Made by a program: the position numbers and the translations under genes
Source of the DNA: Lunatimonas lonarensis
GTDB taxonomy: Bacteria; Bacteroidota; Bacteroidia; Cytophagales; Cyclobacteriaceae
Assembly (NCBI RefSeq): GCF_000390185.1
Contig: NZ_AQHR01000029.1
Span: 1 to 64,000 of the forward strand
Length of the DNA: 64,000 nt
Reading direction: 5' to 3'
Part shown: piece by piece, positions 43,101 through 52,753 of the stretch
Numbering within the stretch: the first letter of the stretch is position 1
Layout: every line of letters begins with the position of its first letter
Notes under the pieces: generated by a model
The model's database searches: none
What the model saw: only the letters and a program-made list of their open reading frames with translations
Told to the model about the DNA's origin: nothing

Positions 43101-46100
43101 TTGAAATTGCTGCAGTTGGTTTTTAGGTCATTTATGTGTTTGCTACCTTCGTTGGCACCGGGTAGTCTCAGGCAGGTACTTATTCTGCTTGTATTTTCTT
43201 TTTCTTTGATCATACCAAATGAGTATGCAAAAGGGCAAAATAGCCCCTCTTTGACCCTTTCAACCCAGTCAGCAACTTGCCCGGAAAATGGAAAAATATC
43301 AGCAAGCATCACAGGTGTTGACCAAAATGATATTAGCAACTTGTCATTTGATCTTTTTCTTGTCCCGAATTTGAATGATCCGATCCAATCAAATGCATCC
43401 GGTGAATTCACTGGGCTTCCTGCCGGCACTTACCGCGTAACCGCGGGTGGGGAATCCGGCGGACAGCCTTTTTCATTGGACCGAAATGCAATCGTAGCAC
43501 AGGATGTGAAAGATTTTCGGTTTTCAGTGGCATCCCAAAGCGTCTGCGGTGAAAAGGATGGTGTGATAGAGGTAGTCGTCAATGAGGGCGTAGCGCAAAC
43601 CTTCGAGCTAATTGGGCCGGTGGCCTTCCCGCCTCAGGAAACCCCCGTGTTTTCCGGTCTGAGCGAGGGAAGTTACACCATTCGGGTCACAGACGAATGT
43701 GGGGAAACAAGAACTCAGAATTATCGATTAGAAAGTCTCAGATTTGGAATCAACCCCACTATTCAGGAGTTTAAACCGCTTCTTCCAAGTTGCAGTACGG
43801 TTACGGTGGGCCATGCCCTTCAGACTCCCTATTTATCCAACGCTTTTCCGCTGGAAGTCACGCTCGAAGTTTTTAACCCGTCTGCATCTTTATTCGAAAC
43901 GATCCACCTGACGGTAAATGAAAGTGACTTGGAAGGGGGGATGTTTTTCACGGAGATTCCCTTTTTTCCGGAGAATCGATATAGCTACACCATCTCTGCG
44001 GTGGATAATTGCGGATTGAGTTCGGAAAAGATCAGCTTCGAAGTCAATCGGAAGATAGCTATTTCGGATGATTTGCGCTGGGGCGCTGGAATGTGTGGTA
44101 TGAGGCGCCTTTCCGTTAAACCTCTTTTTGCTGTTCCTCCGTTCACCATTCGATTCGACAGATTCCCGGATGGGTTTGACCCCGCAGTAGCCAATAGCGA
44201 ATATCCGGGCCCTTACACTGAGGAAAATATTTTTTTTGGAAGTCCTGCAAATCCCATTCCTGACGGCACGTATACGCTTTCTGTCGAAGACGCCTGTGGA
44301 AACACCGCCTCCATCTCAGTAAACCACCGCACCATCGTCTCCGCACCATCTTTCACCGTGCTCAAAAGCTGCGCTCCGGGATTTGGCGATTTGGAATTGA
44401 TGAATTTCGATTACTTTTTGGAATCGGTTACCCTAATGCAAGGCCCCCAAAGTTTTTCATCTGCTTACCCTATTGACCTCTCTCAGCACATCAGCAAAGA
44501 CGATAAACGCAGGTTTTTGCTCACTGAACTGCCTTCTGGAGACTACGTTTTTGAAGTTTCGACCAGCTGTGGAGAGACTACCTTTAGGCGACCCGTAACC
44601 ATCGTGGGCACGTCCACTACCACGGAAGAAATACATGTAGAGGAAAATTGCGGATCGTTTGATATAGCTCTTAACTACCAAAGTGATATTCCGCCGGCAC
44701 AAAATCTACGATTTGGCCTTCAAAAAAAAGACATCCGTACCGGTGAATGGGTGCACCCCCGAACGGGGAGAGTATATGTAGATGGCTCGGAATTAACCAA
44801 TACGAACTCGATACTTTTGGCAAATGGGCAGACAAATTTCAACTTTTCCTTTACCGGAGAATTCCGAATCGTAAAATCCGTAAGGACCTTTCGCAACGGT
44901 GAGGACATATTGCCGGGGGAAAGCCGGTTCACCTTTTGCATTGAGCCGGTCGAAGAATTCACATTCGCCGGGAGGTCTGTCATTGAGTCCGTCAATGCGT
45001 TCTCATGCGGCGATGATTCGTTTGATGTATACTTGGCAACAAATGGGTACAATCCGGTGACGTTTAGCATAATCTCGATAAACGGTGTACCTGTAAACGT
45101 CCAAAACGGAACCAACCCCCTGTTCAGCAACCTCGAGCCTGGCAGGTACCAATTTAGAACCGTGGATCGATGCGGTACTACCTCCACCACCGCACTTACC
45201 CTTTTCGAAAACAATCTCCCCGTTATCACCCCCCGCAACCTTTGCGAAGACGAAGACGGTGAGCTTCGTCTACCGTTTTTTGAACAGGTCAGCTACGAAT
45301 GGTACCGGGAAGATGCACCGGAAATAATCCTAAGCCGCGAAAATACGCTTTCATTTGCGCCTTTTTCGATTATTTCCCACCAAGGCATTTATAAGGTGCG
45401 GATTTCCCATCCTGACCCTGCCAGCTGTATAAACGAAGTACTTGAATTCACCATCGATCCCGAACAGCTTGATGCGCAGGCAGGGATAGGCCAAGAGGCG
45501 CAAATATGCTACGGCACCACGGTCAACCTTTTTGACCACCTGTCTGCACCCTTTGGCACCTATGGAACTTGGACGGATTTCAATGAAACGGGAAATCTGG
45601 CAGGTAACCTTTGGGATACGGAAGGCTTGGCACCGGGAGTATATGAGTTTGGATATGAGATTGTTGGATTGTGCTCTGGGGAAGATAGCACCATCGTTAG
45701 ACTAACCATTCTGCCTCCTGTAAACGCCCCAGAAGGAGATGCTTTTCAGGAGTTTTGTGAATCAGGGGAGCTAACTTTGGAAGACATTGTTCTGGTTGGA
45801 GAAAACATACGTTGGCATTCCACACCTTCGGGAAATCAACCTATTGCTCCCCAAACCCTCCTAGTAAATGAAAACACCTACTATGCAGAGCAGGTAATAG
45901 AGGGGTGCCCTTCTGCGGAACGCTTGGCTGTGACCGTTCGCCTGTACCCGCCACTGACTAATCCCGAAATCCAGGGCAATCAAGTAGTCTTTCAGTTGGA
46001 ACCGGTAGCGCCAATTGCAGGAGCAGATCCGGAAGGGGGAAAAGGGCCAATTTCGTTCACTTGGGAACAGTCTTCTGATGGAGCGAGTTGGATAGGAATA

Positions 46101-47513
46101 CCCCAGGCGAACGGAACTGCAATTGAGCCAGGCCTCCTGTTGAGCGACACTTATTTCCGGCGCATCGCACGAGATCAGCTCTGCGGAGAGGTCATAAGCA
46201 ATGCCATATTGGTTGAGGTTCAGGTAGCCCCTATCCTAGCAGCAGACGATTCGTATGGCCCCCTGAAGGGATTTCAAGAAAATGTATTACCAATTTCAGA
46301 AAACGACCGTTTTCTGGGGAGGCCAGTTACACCTGGCGAAGTTACCTATCAATTGGTTTCTACTACCAATGAAACGGGCGGAGCGGTAAACCTACAGGCA
46401 AGGATTGACGAAGATGGCTTTTTGATCCTACCCTCCGGATCAACCCCTGGAAACTACCTGATCACCTATCAATTGTGTCAGGCGGCAATACCGGGAAATT
46501 GTAGTTTGGCCACCGTTACGGTTTGGATAGGTGCCATCGATGTGGTTATCACCAAAGAGGTAGATAGGCAACGCGCCGTTGAAGGGGAAATCATAACCTT
46601 TACCATTACGGCAACAAACAACAGCCCATTTCCCTTGGAAAGCATCAAATTGGACGACCAGCTTCCAAGCGGACTTCTGTTTTTATCCGCGTCTCAATCC
46701 TCTGTTGAAAATTATGTCTGGATAGTGGATAGCCTGTCTCCTTCGGAAACCTCTTCAATCAGTTTTGACGTCATAGCAACGAGGGATGGCGAGTATATCA
46801 ACGAAGTGACCGTCTCGGTAGAAGACTTCTCCGCATCGGCTTCGAGTCCGCCGCTTATCGTACGTGCGAGGGAAACCGATTTGACGATCACCAAAACCGT
46901 CACCTTGGTAGAGATTTTTGATGGTGATGAGTTTTTCTATCAGATCGATGTTCGAAACAATGGCATAGATGACGGAATTGATGTATTGATCAATAATCGA
47001 ATACCTCAGGGCTTACGGTTTTTGGATTGGGAATTCGAAACTACCGGTGGCGACATGAATCCTGTTTTATTGAACTCAGGCCAAATACAAACGTGGAACG
47101 TAAGCCACTTTCCGGTAGATGGTATCCTAACACTCCGATTACGGGTACTTGCTCTTGCAGACGGTTTGTTTACCAATGAAGCTTGGGTAGCAAGTGAAAT
47201 CAATGACCCAAATCCGACGGATAATTCGGCAGAGGTTTCGAAGCGAGTAAATCCATTGTTCATTCCCAATGTAATAAAGCCGGATAACGACGGTAAAAAT
47301 GAAACGTTCATCATTCGGGCAGATCATAAATTCGACAAAATTCGGTTGGTAATCTTTAACCGATGGGGAGATCCGGTGTTCCAATCGGCAGATTACCAAA
47401 ATGACTGGGATGCGGCTGGACTAAATGCCGGAACCTACTATTACCAAGTGTCAGGAAATTTACCCAGTGGGGAGGAAATAAGGTATAAAGGATGGGTGCA
47501 AGTGATAAAATAA
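43101..47513 (+). CDS. Large secreted protein with DUF11 repeats and a T9SS type B sorting domain
   Basis: About 1470 residues; start uncertain (TTG 43101, or ATG 43134, which still leaves the signal peptide ending near A-K-G-Q). The body is a series of beta-sandwich-like modules with paired cysteines; two DUF11-type repeats lie near 1145-1250 and 1255-1370 (V-V-I-T-K-E-V, L-T-I-T-K-T-V). The end (I-P-N-V-I-K-P-D-N-D-G-K-N-E-T-F, then V-I-F-N-R-W-G, G-T-Y-Y-Y) is the CHU_C / gliding-motility C-terminal domain that directs type IX secretion. A surface adhesin is likely. The next gene, overlapping by 22 bp, is a PorP/SprF protein. Confidence 0.9.
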   Translation: MKLLQLVFRSFMCLLPSLAPGSLRQVLILLVFSFSLIIPNEYAKGQNSPSLTLSTQSATCPENGKISASITGVDQNDISNLSFDLFLVPNLNDPIQSNASGEFTGLPAGTYRVTAGGESGGQPFSLDRNAIVAQDVKDFRFSVASQSVCGEKDGVIEVVVNEGVAQTFELIGPVAFPPQETPVFSGLSEGSYTIRVTDECGETRTQNYRLESLRFGINPTIQEFKPLLPSCSTVTVGHALQTPYLSNAFPLEVTLEVFNPSASLFETIHLTVNESDLEGGMFFTEIPFFPENRYSYTISAVDNCGLSSEKISFEVNRKIAISDDLRWGAGMCGMRRLSVKPLFAVPPFTIRFDRFPDGFDPAVANSEYPGPYTEENIFFGSPANPIPDGTYTLSVEDACGNTASISVNHRTIVSAPSFTVLKSCAPGFGDLELMNFDYFLESVTLMQGPQSFSSAYPIDLSQHISKDDKRRFLLTELPSGDYVFEVSTSCGETTFRRPVTIVGTSTTTEEIHVEENCGSFDIALNYQSDIPPAQNLRFGLQKKDIRTGEWVHPRTGRVYVDGSELTNTNSILLANGQTNFNFSFTGEFRIVKSVRTFRNGEDILPGESRFTFCIEPVEEFTFAGRSVIESVNAFSCGDDSFDVYLATNGYNPVTFSIISINGVPVNVQNGTNPLFSNLEPGRYQFRTVDRCGTTSTTALTLFENNLPVITPRNLCEDEDGELRLPFFEQVSYEWYREDAPEIILSRENTLSFAPFSIISHQGIYKVRISHPDPASCINEVLEFTIDPEQLDAQAGIGQEAQICYGTTVNLFDHLSAPFGTYGTWTDFNETGNLAGNLWDTEGLAPGVYEFGYEIVGLCSGEDSTIVRLTILPPVNAPEGDAFQEFCESGELTLEDIVLVGENIRWHSTPSGNQPIAPQTLLVNENTYYAEQVIEGCPSAERLAVTVRLYPPLTNPEIQGNQVVFQLEPVAPIAGADPEGGKGPISFTWEQSSDGASWIGIPQANGTAIEPGLLLSDTYFRRIARDQLCGEVISNAILVEVQVAPILAADDSYGPLKGFQENVLPISENDRFLGRPVTPGEVTYQLVSTTNETGGAVNLQARIDEDGFLILPSGSTPGNYLITYQLCQAAIPGNCSLATVTVWIGAIDVVITKEVDRQRAVEGEIITFTITATNNSPFPLESIKLDDQLPSGLLFLSASQSSVENYVWIVDSLSPSETSSISFDVIATRDGEYINEVTVSVEDFSASASSPPLIVRARETDLTITKTVTLVEIFDGDEFFYQIDVRNNGIDDGIDVLINNRIPQGLRFLDWEFETTGGDMNPVLLNSGQIQTWNVSHFPVDGILTLRLRVLALADGLFTNEAWVASEINDPNPTDNSAEVSKRVNPLFIPNVIKPDNDGKNETFIIRADHKFDKIRLVIFNRWGDPVFQSADYQNDWDAAGLNAGTYYYQVSGNLPSGEEIRYKGWVQVIK

Positions 47514-48475
47514 TCCGGATTCTACGCAGTTATCTGCAGGGACTTGGGCTGTTATTTACGGCTTCCCTGTTATTGTGCCCTGTATTAACGCGTGCACAGC
47601 AATTACCACAGTTTAGCCAATACGCCTTTAATAGTCTACATATAAACCCGGCCTATGCGGGTTACAAGGTAGACCCTTTTGTACAGGCAAGTTACCGAAG
47701 CCAGTTTGTGTCGTTTCCTGGCTCACCGGAGACCTTCAGCATCACCGGTGATATGGCCTCCAGGGATGGATCGATGGGATTTGGGGCTTCCTTGCTATCT
47801 GACAGGTTAGGTGCATCGGCCCTCCAAAGTGTCTTGTTGACGTATGCCTATCGAATCAAAACAGGAGATCGCTCCTTCTTGGGTTTAGGGGTCAGTGCCG
47901 GCACGTCGGAACACAGTGTAGACGGAAACAGGTTACACCCGGACGATGCAACGGATGCTACCATTCCCATGGAACGCGTAAATCTTTTCATTCCAAACAT
48001 AAACAGCGGTCTTTTTTTCCATTCCGAAACTCTCTTTGCCGGATTGAGCGTTTTTAATATGGTTGGAAGGCAAAATCTTGAAAATCAGGATGTAGTACTT
48101 GCTGCCCACAATCTGCATTACTTCTTCCAGCTGGGGGGAGTTTTCGACCTGGGAGTAGAGACTACATTTAAGCCCAGCATACTAATCCGGGATGATTTTT
48201 CTGGCCCTTTGAGTTATGATATCAATGCCATGTTTCTGTTAAACAATCGTTTTTGGGTAGGAACCTCTTATCGGTCAAGCATCCGAAACGAAGGCAATCG
48301 AAAAGCGTTGGTTGTCTTGTTAGACCTGTTTGTTACCGATTATATACGGTTTGGCTATGCTCATGACTTTAACCTTACGGCCACGAACAATTACCGAAAC
48401 AACTCCCATGAATTGTCAATAGGCTACTACCTAGGAGATCGGGTACTCAAAGGACGGCAAAATTATAAATTTTAG
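47492..48475 (+). CDS. PorP/SprF-family type IX secretion outer-membrane protein
   Basis: 327 residues. Signal peptide ending near L-T-R-A-Q, then the family opening Q-F-S-Q-Y-A-F-N-S-L-H-I-N-P-A-Y-A-G and Y-R-S-Q-F-V-S-F-P-G-S-P, followed by a barrel with G-Y-Y-L-G-D near the end. SprF-like proteins retain or attach type B T9SS substrates. Pairing with the upstream adhesin, with coding overlap, suggests a dedicated partner. Confidence 0.92.
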   Translation: MGASDKIIRILRSYLQGLGLLFTASLLLCPVLTRAQQLPQFSQYAFNSLHINPAYAGYKVDPFVQASYRSQFVSFPGSPETFSITGDMASRDGSMGFGASLLSDRLGASALQSVLLTYAYRIKTGDRSFLGLGVSAGTSEHSVDGNRLHPDDATDATIPMERVNLFIPNINSGLFFHSETLFAGLSVFNMVGRQNLENQDVVLAAHNLHYFFQLGGVFDLGVETTFKPSILIRDDFSGPLSYDINAMFLLNNRFWVGTSYRSSIRNEGNRKALVVLLDLFVTDYIRFGYAHDFNLTATNNYRNNSHELSIGYYLGDRVLKGRQNYKF

Positions 48476-48535
48476 AAGTGGAGATTAATGTTTAATTTGC
48501 ACCGATAAGAGATTTGCCAACCCTATCGTTGACCC

Positions 48536-50962
48536 ATGCCTTTTGATTTCAAAAAAGACCTACTTCCGCATTTACTTGGAATTGCCGTTTTTTACCTGAT
48601 TACCCTATTGTATTTCTCTCCAATCGTCTTTGAAGGGAAATTGATCTTTCAATCAGACATCCTACAGTGGGAGGGGTCTGCCAAAGAGATTATTGATTTC
48701 AAAATGGAGTCAGGCGAAGAAACACTTTGGACTAACCGTATGTTTGGCGGAATGCCCTCGTACCTAATTCATAGTAATCCAAGCGGGGACATTACAAATT
48801 ACATTATTAAAGTAATCACCCTCGGACTCCCCCACCCCATAGGGTCGTTGTTTTTTGGTATGGTGGCGATGTACATCCTGCTACTTAGTTTCGGAGTTCG
48901 TCCCCTGATAGCTGTAGGCGGAGCAATCGCATTTTCTTTTAACTCGTTCAACCTACTGAGCCTTGAAGCGGGCCATAATGCAAAAATCTGGGCGATCTGC
49001 CTAATCCCCCTTGTTTTTACCGGAGTACACCTGGCTTTTTCTGGAAAAAAAGCCCTCGGCGCGTTGATTACCGCCTTTGCCATTCTTCTCCAGCTTAAAT
49101 TTAACCATCTTCAGATTACCTACTACACCTTTATATGCGTGCTGATATATGGCGTCGGCCAATTGGTGTATTTTTTCCGAAACAAGCAACTGACCGTATT
49201 TGCCGGAGTTGTTTCGTTCCTACTGATTGGTGCCTTGCTTGGAGTACTTGGAAATGCCACAAGACTCACCTCTGTGTTGGAATACAGTAAGTATTCCACT
49301 CGGGGGGTCAGCAACCTTGATGCTAACCAAACTACCCAATCAGGTTTGGATAAGGACTATGCCTTTCATTGGTCTCAGGGGAAATTAGAAACCCTCACCT
49401 TCCTTATTCCCAATTATTTCGGGGGTGGCAGTGTGCAGTCCCTGCCCAAATCCTCTGCTTCTGAGGAAGCCCTGAGAAGGCAGGGCATAGAACCCGCGCA
49501 GATTAATGAGTTTGTCCGCGGAGCGCCTACCTACTGGGGAGATCAACCGGGAACGGGAGGCCCTATCTATGGCAGTGTCATTATGGTGCTATTGTTCATA
49601 ATTGGGATATTGATGGCCCGTCCTCTGCATAGAAATATTTTCGTAGGGATAGCCGTATTTACGTTGCTCCTCTCATGGGGCAAGAATCTGGAGTGGTTCA
49701 ATTATTTTCTTTTCGATTACCTACCCGGCTACAATAAATTTAGGGCCGTATCGATGGCTCTTGGAGTGACGCTGTTTGCTGTGCCTGTATTAGGATCTTT
49801 GGGACTCGAAAACTTGGTAGCCCGTAGTCATGAAAAAGAAACCATCCGGAAATTCTGGATCTCCCTTATCGTTGTGGTTGGAGTTTTAGTACTCGCTATT
49901 CTCATTGCGGGAATTATGGGCTATCGGGGCAATGCAGAGGCTTCCTATCCGGACTGGCTGCAGCAAGCACTGCGCCAAGATAGAAAAAGCATGCTAATGG
50001 CAGATGCATTCCGTAGCTTGGTTTTTCTGGCTCTGACCAGTGGATTGATTTTTACACTTCTGAAGAGACAATTGAGCAAGTTGACCGCCCTGTTGGGAGT
50101 AGCAGTTCTGATCACCGTAGACGTTTGGGGTATCAATAAAAGATACTTGGATGCCGAAAGTTTTAGCGAAAATCCAACCCAACAATACTTCGCGGCCAGT
50201 CCCGCTGACCAAAAAATCCTTCAGGATACCGAATACTTCCGAGTACTTAATCTTCAAAACCCTTTTAACGAAGCACGCACTAGCTATCGGTTTAACAGCA
50301 TCGGCGGGTATCATGGGGCCAAGCTCGGAAGGTACCAAGAATTGATCGAAAACATCCTTACGCCTGAAATGAACCAATTCATTCAAAAGGCACAGGAGGG
50401 TAATTTTGATTTCAACAGTATCCCTGTGCTAAATATGCTTAATACAAGGTATATCATGGCCGGACGTGCCGAAAACGCCGTTTTCAGAAATCCCCAGGCC
50501 AATGGTCCTGCATGGTTTCCTTCCGAAATCATCGATGTTTCTTCCAATCAGGAAGAAATCAATACACTTGCAGGGATCGATACCAAAGAGCAGGTGACCG
50601 TATCAGAGATACCGGAAATCTCGAGAAAAGTTGGAAAGGGCACGGTAACCCTAGAAAGCTATCTTCCTAACAGGTTGGAGTACCGAATAAATGCGGAAGA
50701 AGCCGGATTAGTGGTTTTTTCTGAAATTTATTACCCGACCGGGTGGAAAGCCACCATAAACGGCGAACCTGCGGATATCTTACGTGTCAACTACCTCCTG
50801 AGAGGATTGACGGTTCCGTCCGGATCTTCTCGGGTAGTCTTTGAGTTCAAGCCTAGCTCCTACTCAGCAGCTCTGACCGTTATGAACATTACCCAGTACC
50901 TACTCGTACTGACTCTCCTTGGGGTAGTTTTGATGCATTTACGTCCTTATTTGACCAAATAA
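48536..50962 (+). CDS. YfhO-family multi-pass membrane protein
   Basis: 808 residues with a dozen or so hydrophobic segments, and a large soluble region near 530-770. YfhO relatives are GT-C-like and in Gram-positive bacteria glycosylate lipoteichoic acid. F-G-G-M-P-S-Y-L near residue 70 and the C-terminal E-I-Y-Y-P-T-G-W-K-A-T-I-N-G are typical. It begins the surface-polysaccharide segment and is 12 bp upstream of the methyltransferase gene. Confidence 0.88.
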   Translation: MPFDFKKDLLPHLLGIAVFYLITLLYFSPIVFEGKLIFQSDILQWEGSAKEIIDFKMESGEETLWTNRMFGGMPSYLIHSNPSGDITNYIIKVITLGLPHPIGSLFFGMVAMYILLLSFGVRPLIAVGGAIAFSFNSFNLLSLEAGHNAKIWAICLIPLVFTGVHLAFSGKKALGALITAFAILLQLKFNHLQITYYTFICVLIYGVGQLVYFFRNKQLTVFAGVVSFLLIGALLGVLGNATRLTSVLEYSKYSTRGVSNLDANQTTQSGLDKDYAFHWSQGKLETLTFLIPNYFGGGSVQSLPKSSASEEALRRQGIEPAQINEFVRGAPTYWGDQPGTGGPIYGSVIMVLLFIIGILMARPLHRNIFVGIAVFTLLLSWGKNLEWFNYFLFDYLPGYNKFRAVSMALGVTLFAVPVLGSLGLENLVARSHEKETIRKFWISLIVVVGVLVLAILIAGIMGYRGNAEASYPDWLQQALRQDRKSMLMADAFRSLVFLALTSGLIFTLLKRQLSKLTALLGVAVLITVDVWGINKRYLDAESFSENPTQQYFAASPADQKILQDTEYFRVLNLQNPFNEARTSYRFNSIGGYHGAKLGRYQELIENILTPEMNQFIQKAQEGNFDFNSIPVLNMLNTRYIMAGRAENAVFRNPQANGPAWFPSEIIDVSSNQEEINTLAGIDTKEQVTVSEIPEISRKVGKGTVTLESYLPNRLEYRINAEEAGLVVFSEIYYPTGWKATINGEPADILRVNYLLRGLTVPSGSSRVVFEFKPSSYSAALTVMNITQYLLVLTLLGVVLMHLRPYLTK

Positions 50963-50974
50963 ACAGCTTAAATC

Positions 50975-51688
50975 ATGTCTGAAAACGTAGCCAAATTTTA
51001 CGATGAGTTTGCCGACAAGCAACTTAAGGTAGGGGTGAACTCAAGGCATTTCAGTATTCTTAGAAAAGTGGTGGATGCTGGTCTGAAACCCAATCACCGG
51101 GTTTTGGAAGTAGGCTGTGGTATTGGCACTGTCAGTCACCTTTTGGCCAAGATAGTTGACAAGGGATCTGTACTGGGGGTTGATATTAGTCCAGAGAGTA
51201 TCCGACAGGCGGAAAAGCTGTGGACAAAATACCGGAACCTGTCTTTTGAAACGTCCGACATGTCGGATTTTGATAAACCGGGGCTTAGGTTTGACTTCAT
51301 AGTATTTCCGGATGTTCTGGAGCATATACCTGTTGAGGATCATCACGCGTTATTTAAAACCGTCAGCCGCCATAGCCATTCGGAAACGGTATTATTTATT
51401 CATGTTCCCGCTCCCAGGTTTTTGGAGTGGATGATCAAAAACGAGTCCGATAAACTGCAGGTGATCGACCAGCCACTGGATACTGCCCGATTGGTCGGCG
51501 ACCTTGCTACAAGTGGTTTTTACTTGGACAAAATGGAAAACTATAAGGTGTTCTACAACGAAAAAGATTATCAATATTTCGTCTTTAGAAAAATGCAACC
51601 GCTCACAGAAGTCTCGCATCGCTCAAAATGGGTCATTTTCTTCGAACGGATCCAAAACCGATTTGGGAGGATTAACCTAGTGTCCTAA
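50975..51688 (+). CDS. Class I SAM-dependent methyltransferase
   Basis: 237 residues. V-L-E-V-G-C-G-I-G-T-V is the SAM-binding motif I, with V-D-I-S-P-E-S-I following and F-P-D-V-L-E-H-I-P as motif region. Target unknown; probably a sugar or lipid intermediate, given the flanking glycosyltransferase and flippase genes. Its stop abuts the next gene's ATG. Confidence 0.88.
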   Translation: MSENVAKFYDEFADKQLKVGVNSRHFSILRKVVDAGLKPNHRVLEVGCGIGTVSHLLAKIVDKGSVLGVDISPESIRQAEKLWTKYRNLSFETSDMSDFDKPGLRFDFIVFPDVLEHIPVEDHHALFKTVSRHSHSETVLFIHVPAPRFLEWMIKNESDKLQVIDQPLDTARLVGDLATSGFYLDKMENYKVFYNEKDYQYFVFRKMQPLTEVSHRSKWVIFFERIQNRFGRINLVS

Positions 51689-52723
51689 ATGTTGATTTAT
51701 GTTGCACCGATTAGTACGGCATTTATCCAACGAGACCTGGAAATGCTCAGGGAAAAAACCAACCTGCAGTTTTTGACCTTTACGGATAAACCCGCCCTTT
51801 TGCCTGTCTACTTTTTCATCCAGTTTTTCCAGTTGAGCGTGCTGCTGCCCTTTACTGACCAATACCTGTGCTTCTTTGGAGGATACCACACAGTATTACC
51901 GGTGATTTTCGGGAAATTGTTCCACAAACGAGTGATCATCCAGTGTGGTGGCACAGATGCGATGCACCTCCCTCACATCAATTATGGAAACTACCGAAAG
52001 AAATGGCTACGGAAAGCTAGTATCTTCAGCTTTAAGAACTGCGCACTGATTGTTCCGGTTTCAGAGGCCTTGGTGGCTTCAGACTATCGCTACGATTCCG
52101 CGGCACCTGAAAAACAAGGACTAAAAAACCTTATACCAGGCCTTGCCACTCCTATCCAGGTTATACATAACGGCTTCGATGCTGCGTTTTGGAATGATCC
52201 GGGCAATGCCCGAAAGCATTTTTCGTTTTTAACTGTTGCAACCGGTATCACTGCCAGTAACCGGGCGAAGGTGAAAGGTATAGACCTAATTTTGGAGGCT
52301 GCCCATCGCTTCAAGCACTTTCATTTTACCCTAGTGGGTGACGACCGCTTTTCCACTGCACTTCCAAACGTGACCATCGCTCCCGCAATGGATAAGGAAT
52401 CCCTGAGGTTGGCCTACCAGCAAAGCCAATTCTACTTGCAGCTATCCGCCTCTGAAGGTTTTCCAAATGCCCTGGCAGAAGCCATGCTTTGCGGATGCGT
52501 CCCGATCGGCTCAAAGGTGGGAGAGATTGCGCATATTATCGGTAATACGGGCTTTATCCTTGAAAAGCGAGATTTTGGATTACTTTGTACTATTTTTGAC
52601 AACTTGGCAACCGACAAAACACTGGCAGAAAAGAGACGGCAAGCCCGCGATCGGATAACCACCCATTTTTCCTATTCACTGAGAAAGGAAAAACTACTGG
52701 GCATCATTGATCAGTCAAAATAA
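51689..52723 (+). CDS. Family 4-like glycosyltransferase
   Basis: 344 residues, GT-B fold. C-terminal donor-binding region F-T-L-V-G-D-D-R-F, then S-A-S-E-G-F-P-N-A-L-A-E-A-M-L-C-G-C-V-P-I (with the conserved E-x7-E glutamates) is characteristic of GT4. Starts immediately after the methyltransferase stop. Confidence 0.88.
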   Translation: MLIYVAPISTAFIQRDLEMLREKTNLQFLTFTDKPALLPVYFFIQFFQLSVLLPFTDQYLCFFGGYHTVLPVIFGKLFHKRVIIQCGGTDAMHLPHINYGNYRKKWLRKASIFSFKNCALIVPVSEALVASDYRYDSAAPEKQGLKNLIPGLATPIQVIHNGFDAAFWNDPGNARKHFSFLTVATGITASNRAKVKGIDLILEAAHRFKHFHFTLVGDDRFSTALPNVTIAPAMDKESLRLAYQQSQFYLQLSASEGFPNALAEAMLCGCVPIGSKVGEIAHIIGNTGFILEKRDFGLLCTIFDNLATDKTLAEKRRQARDRITTHFSYSLRKEKLLGIIDQSK

Positions 52724-52753
52724 GCGGCCAAGCCAAACTAAAAGAATATCCCT

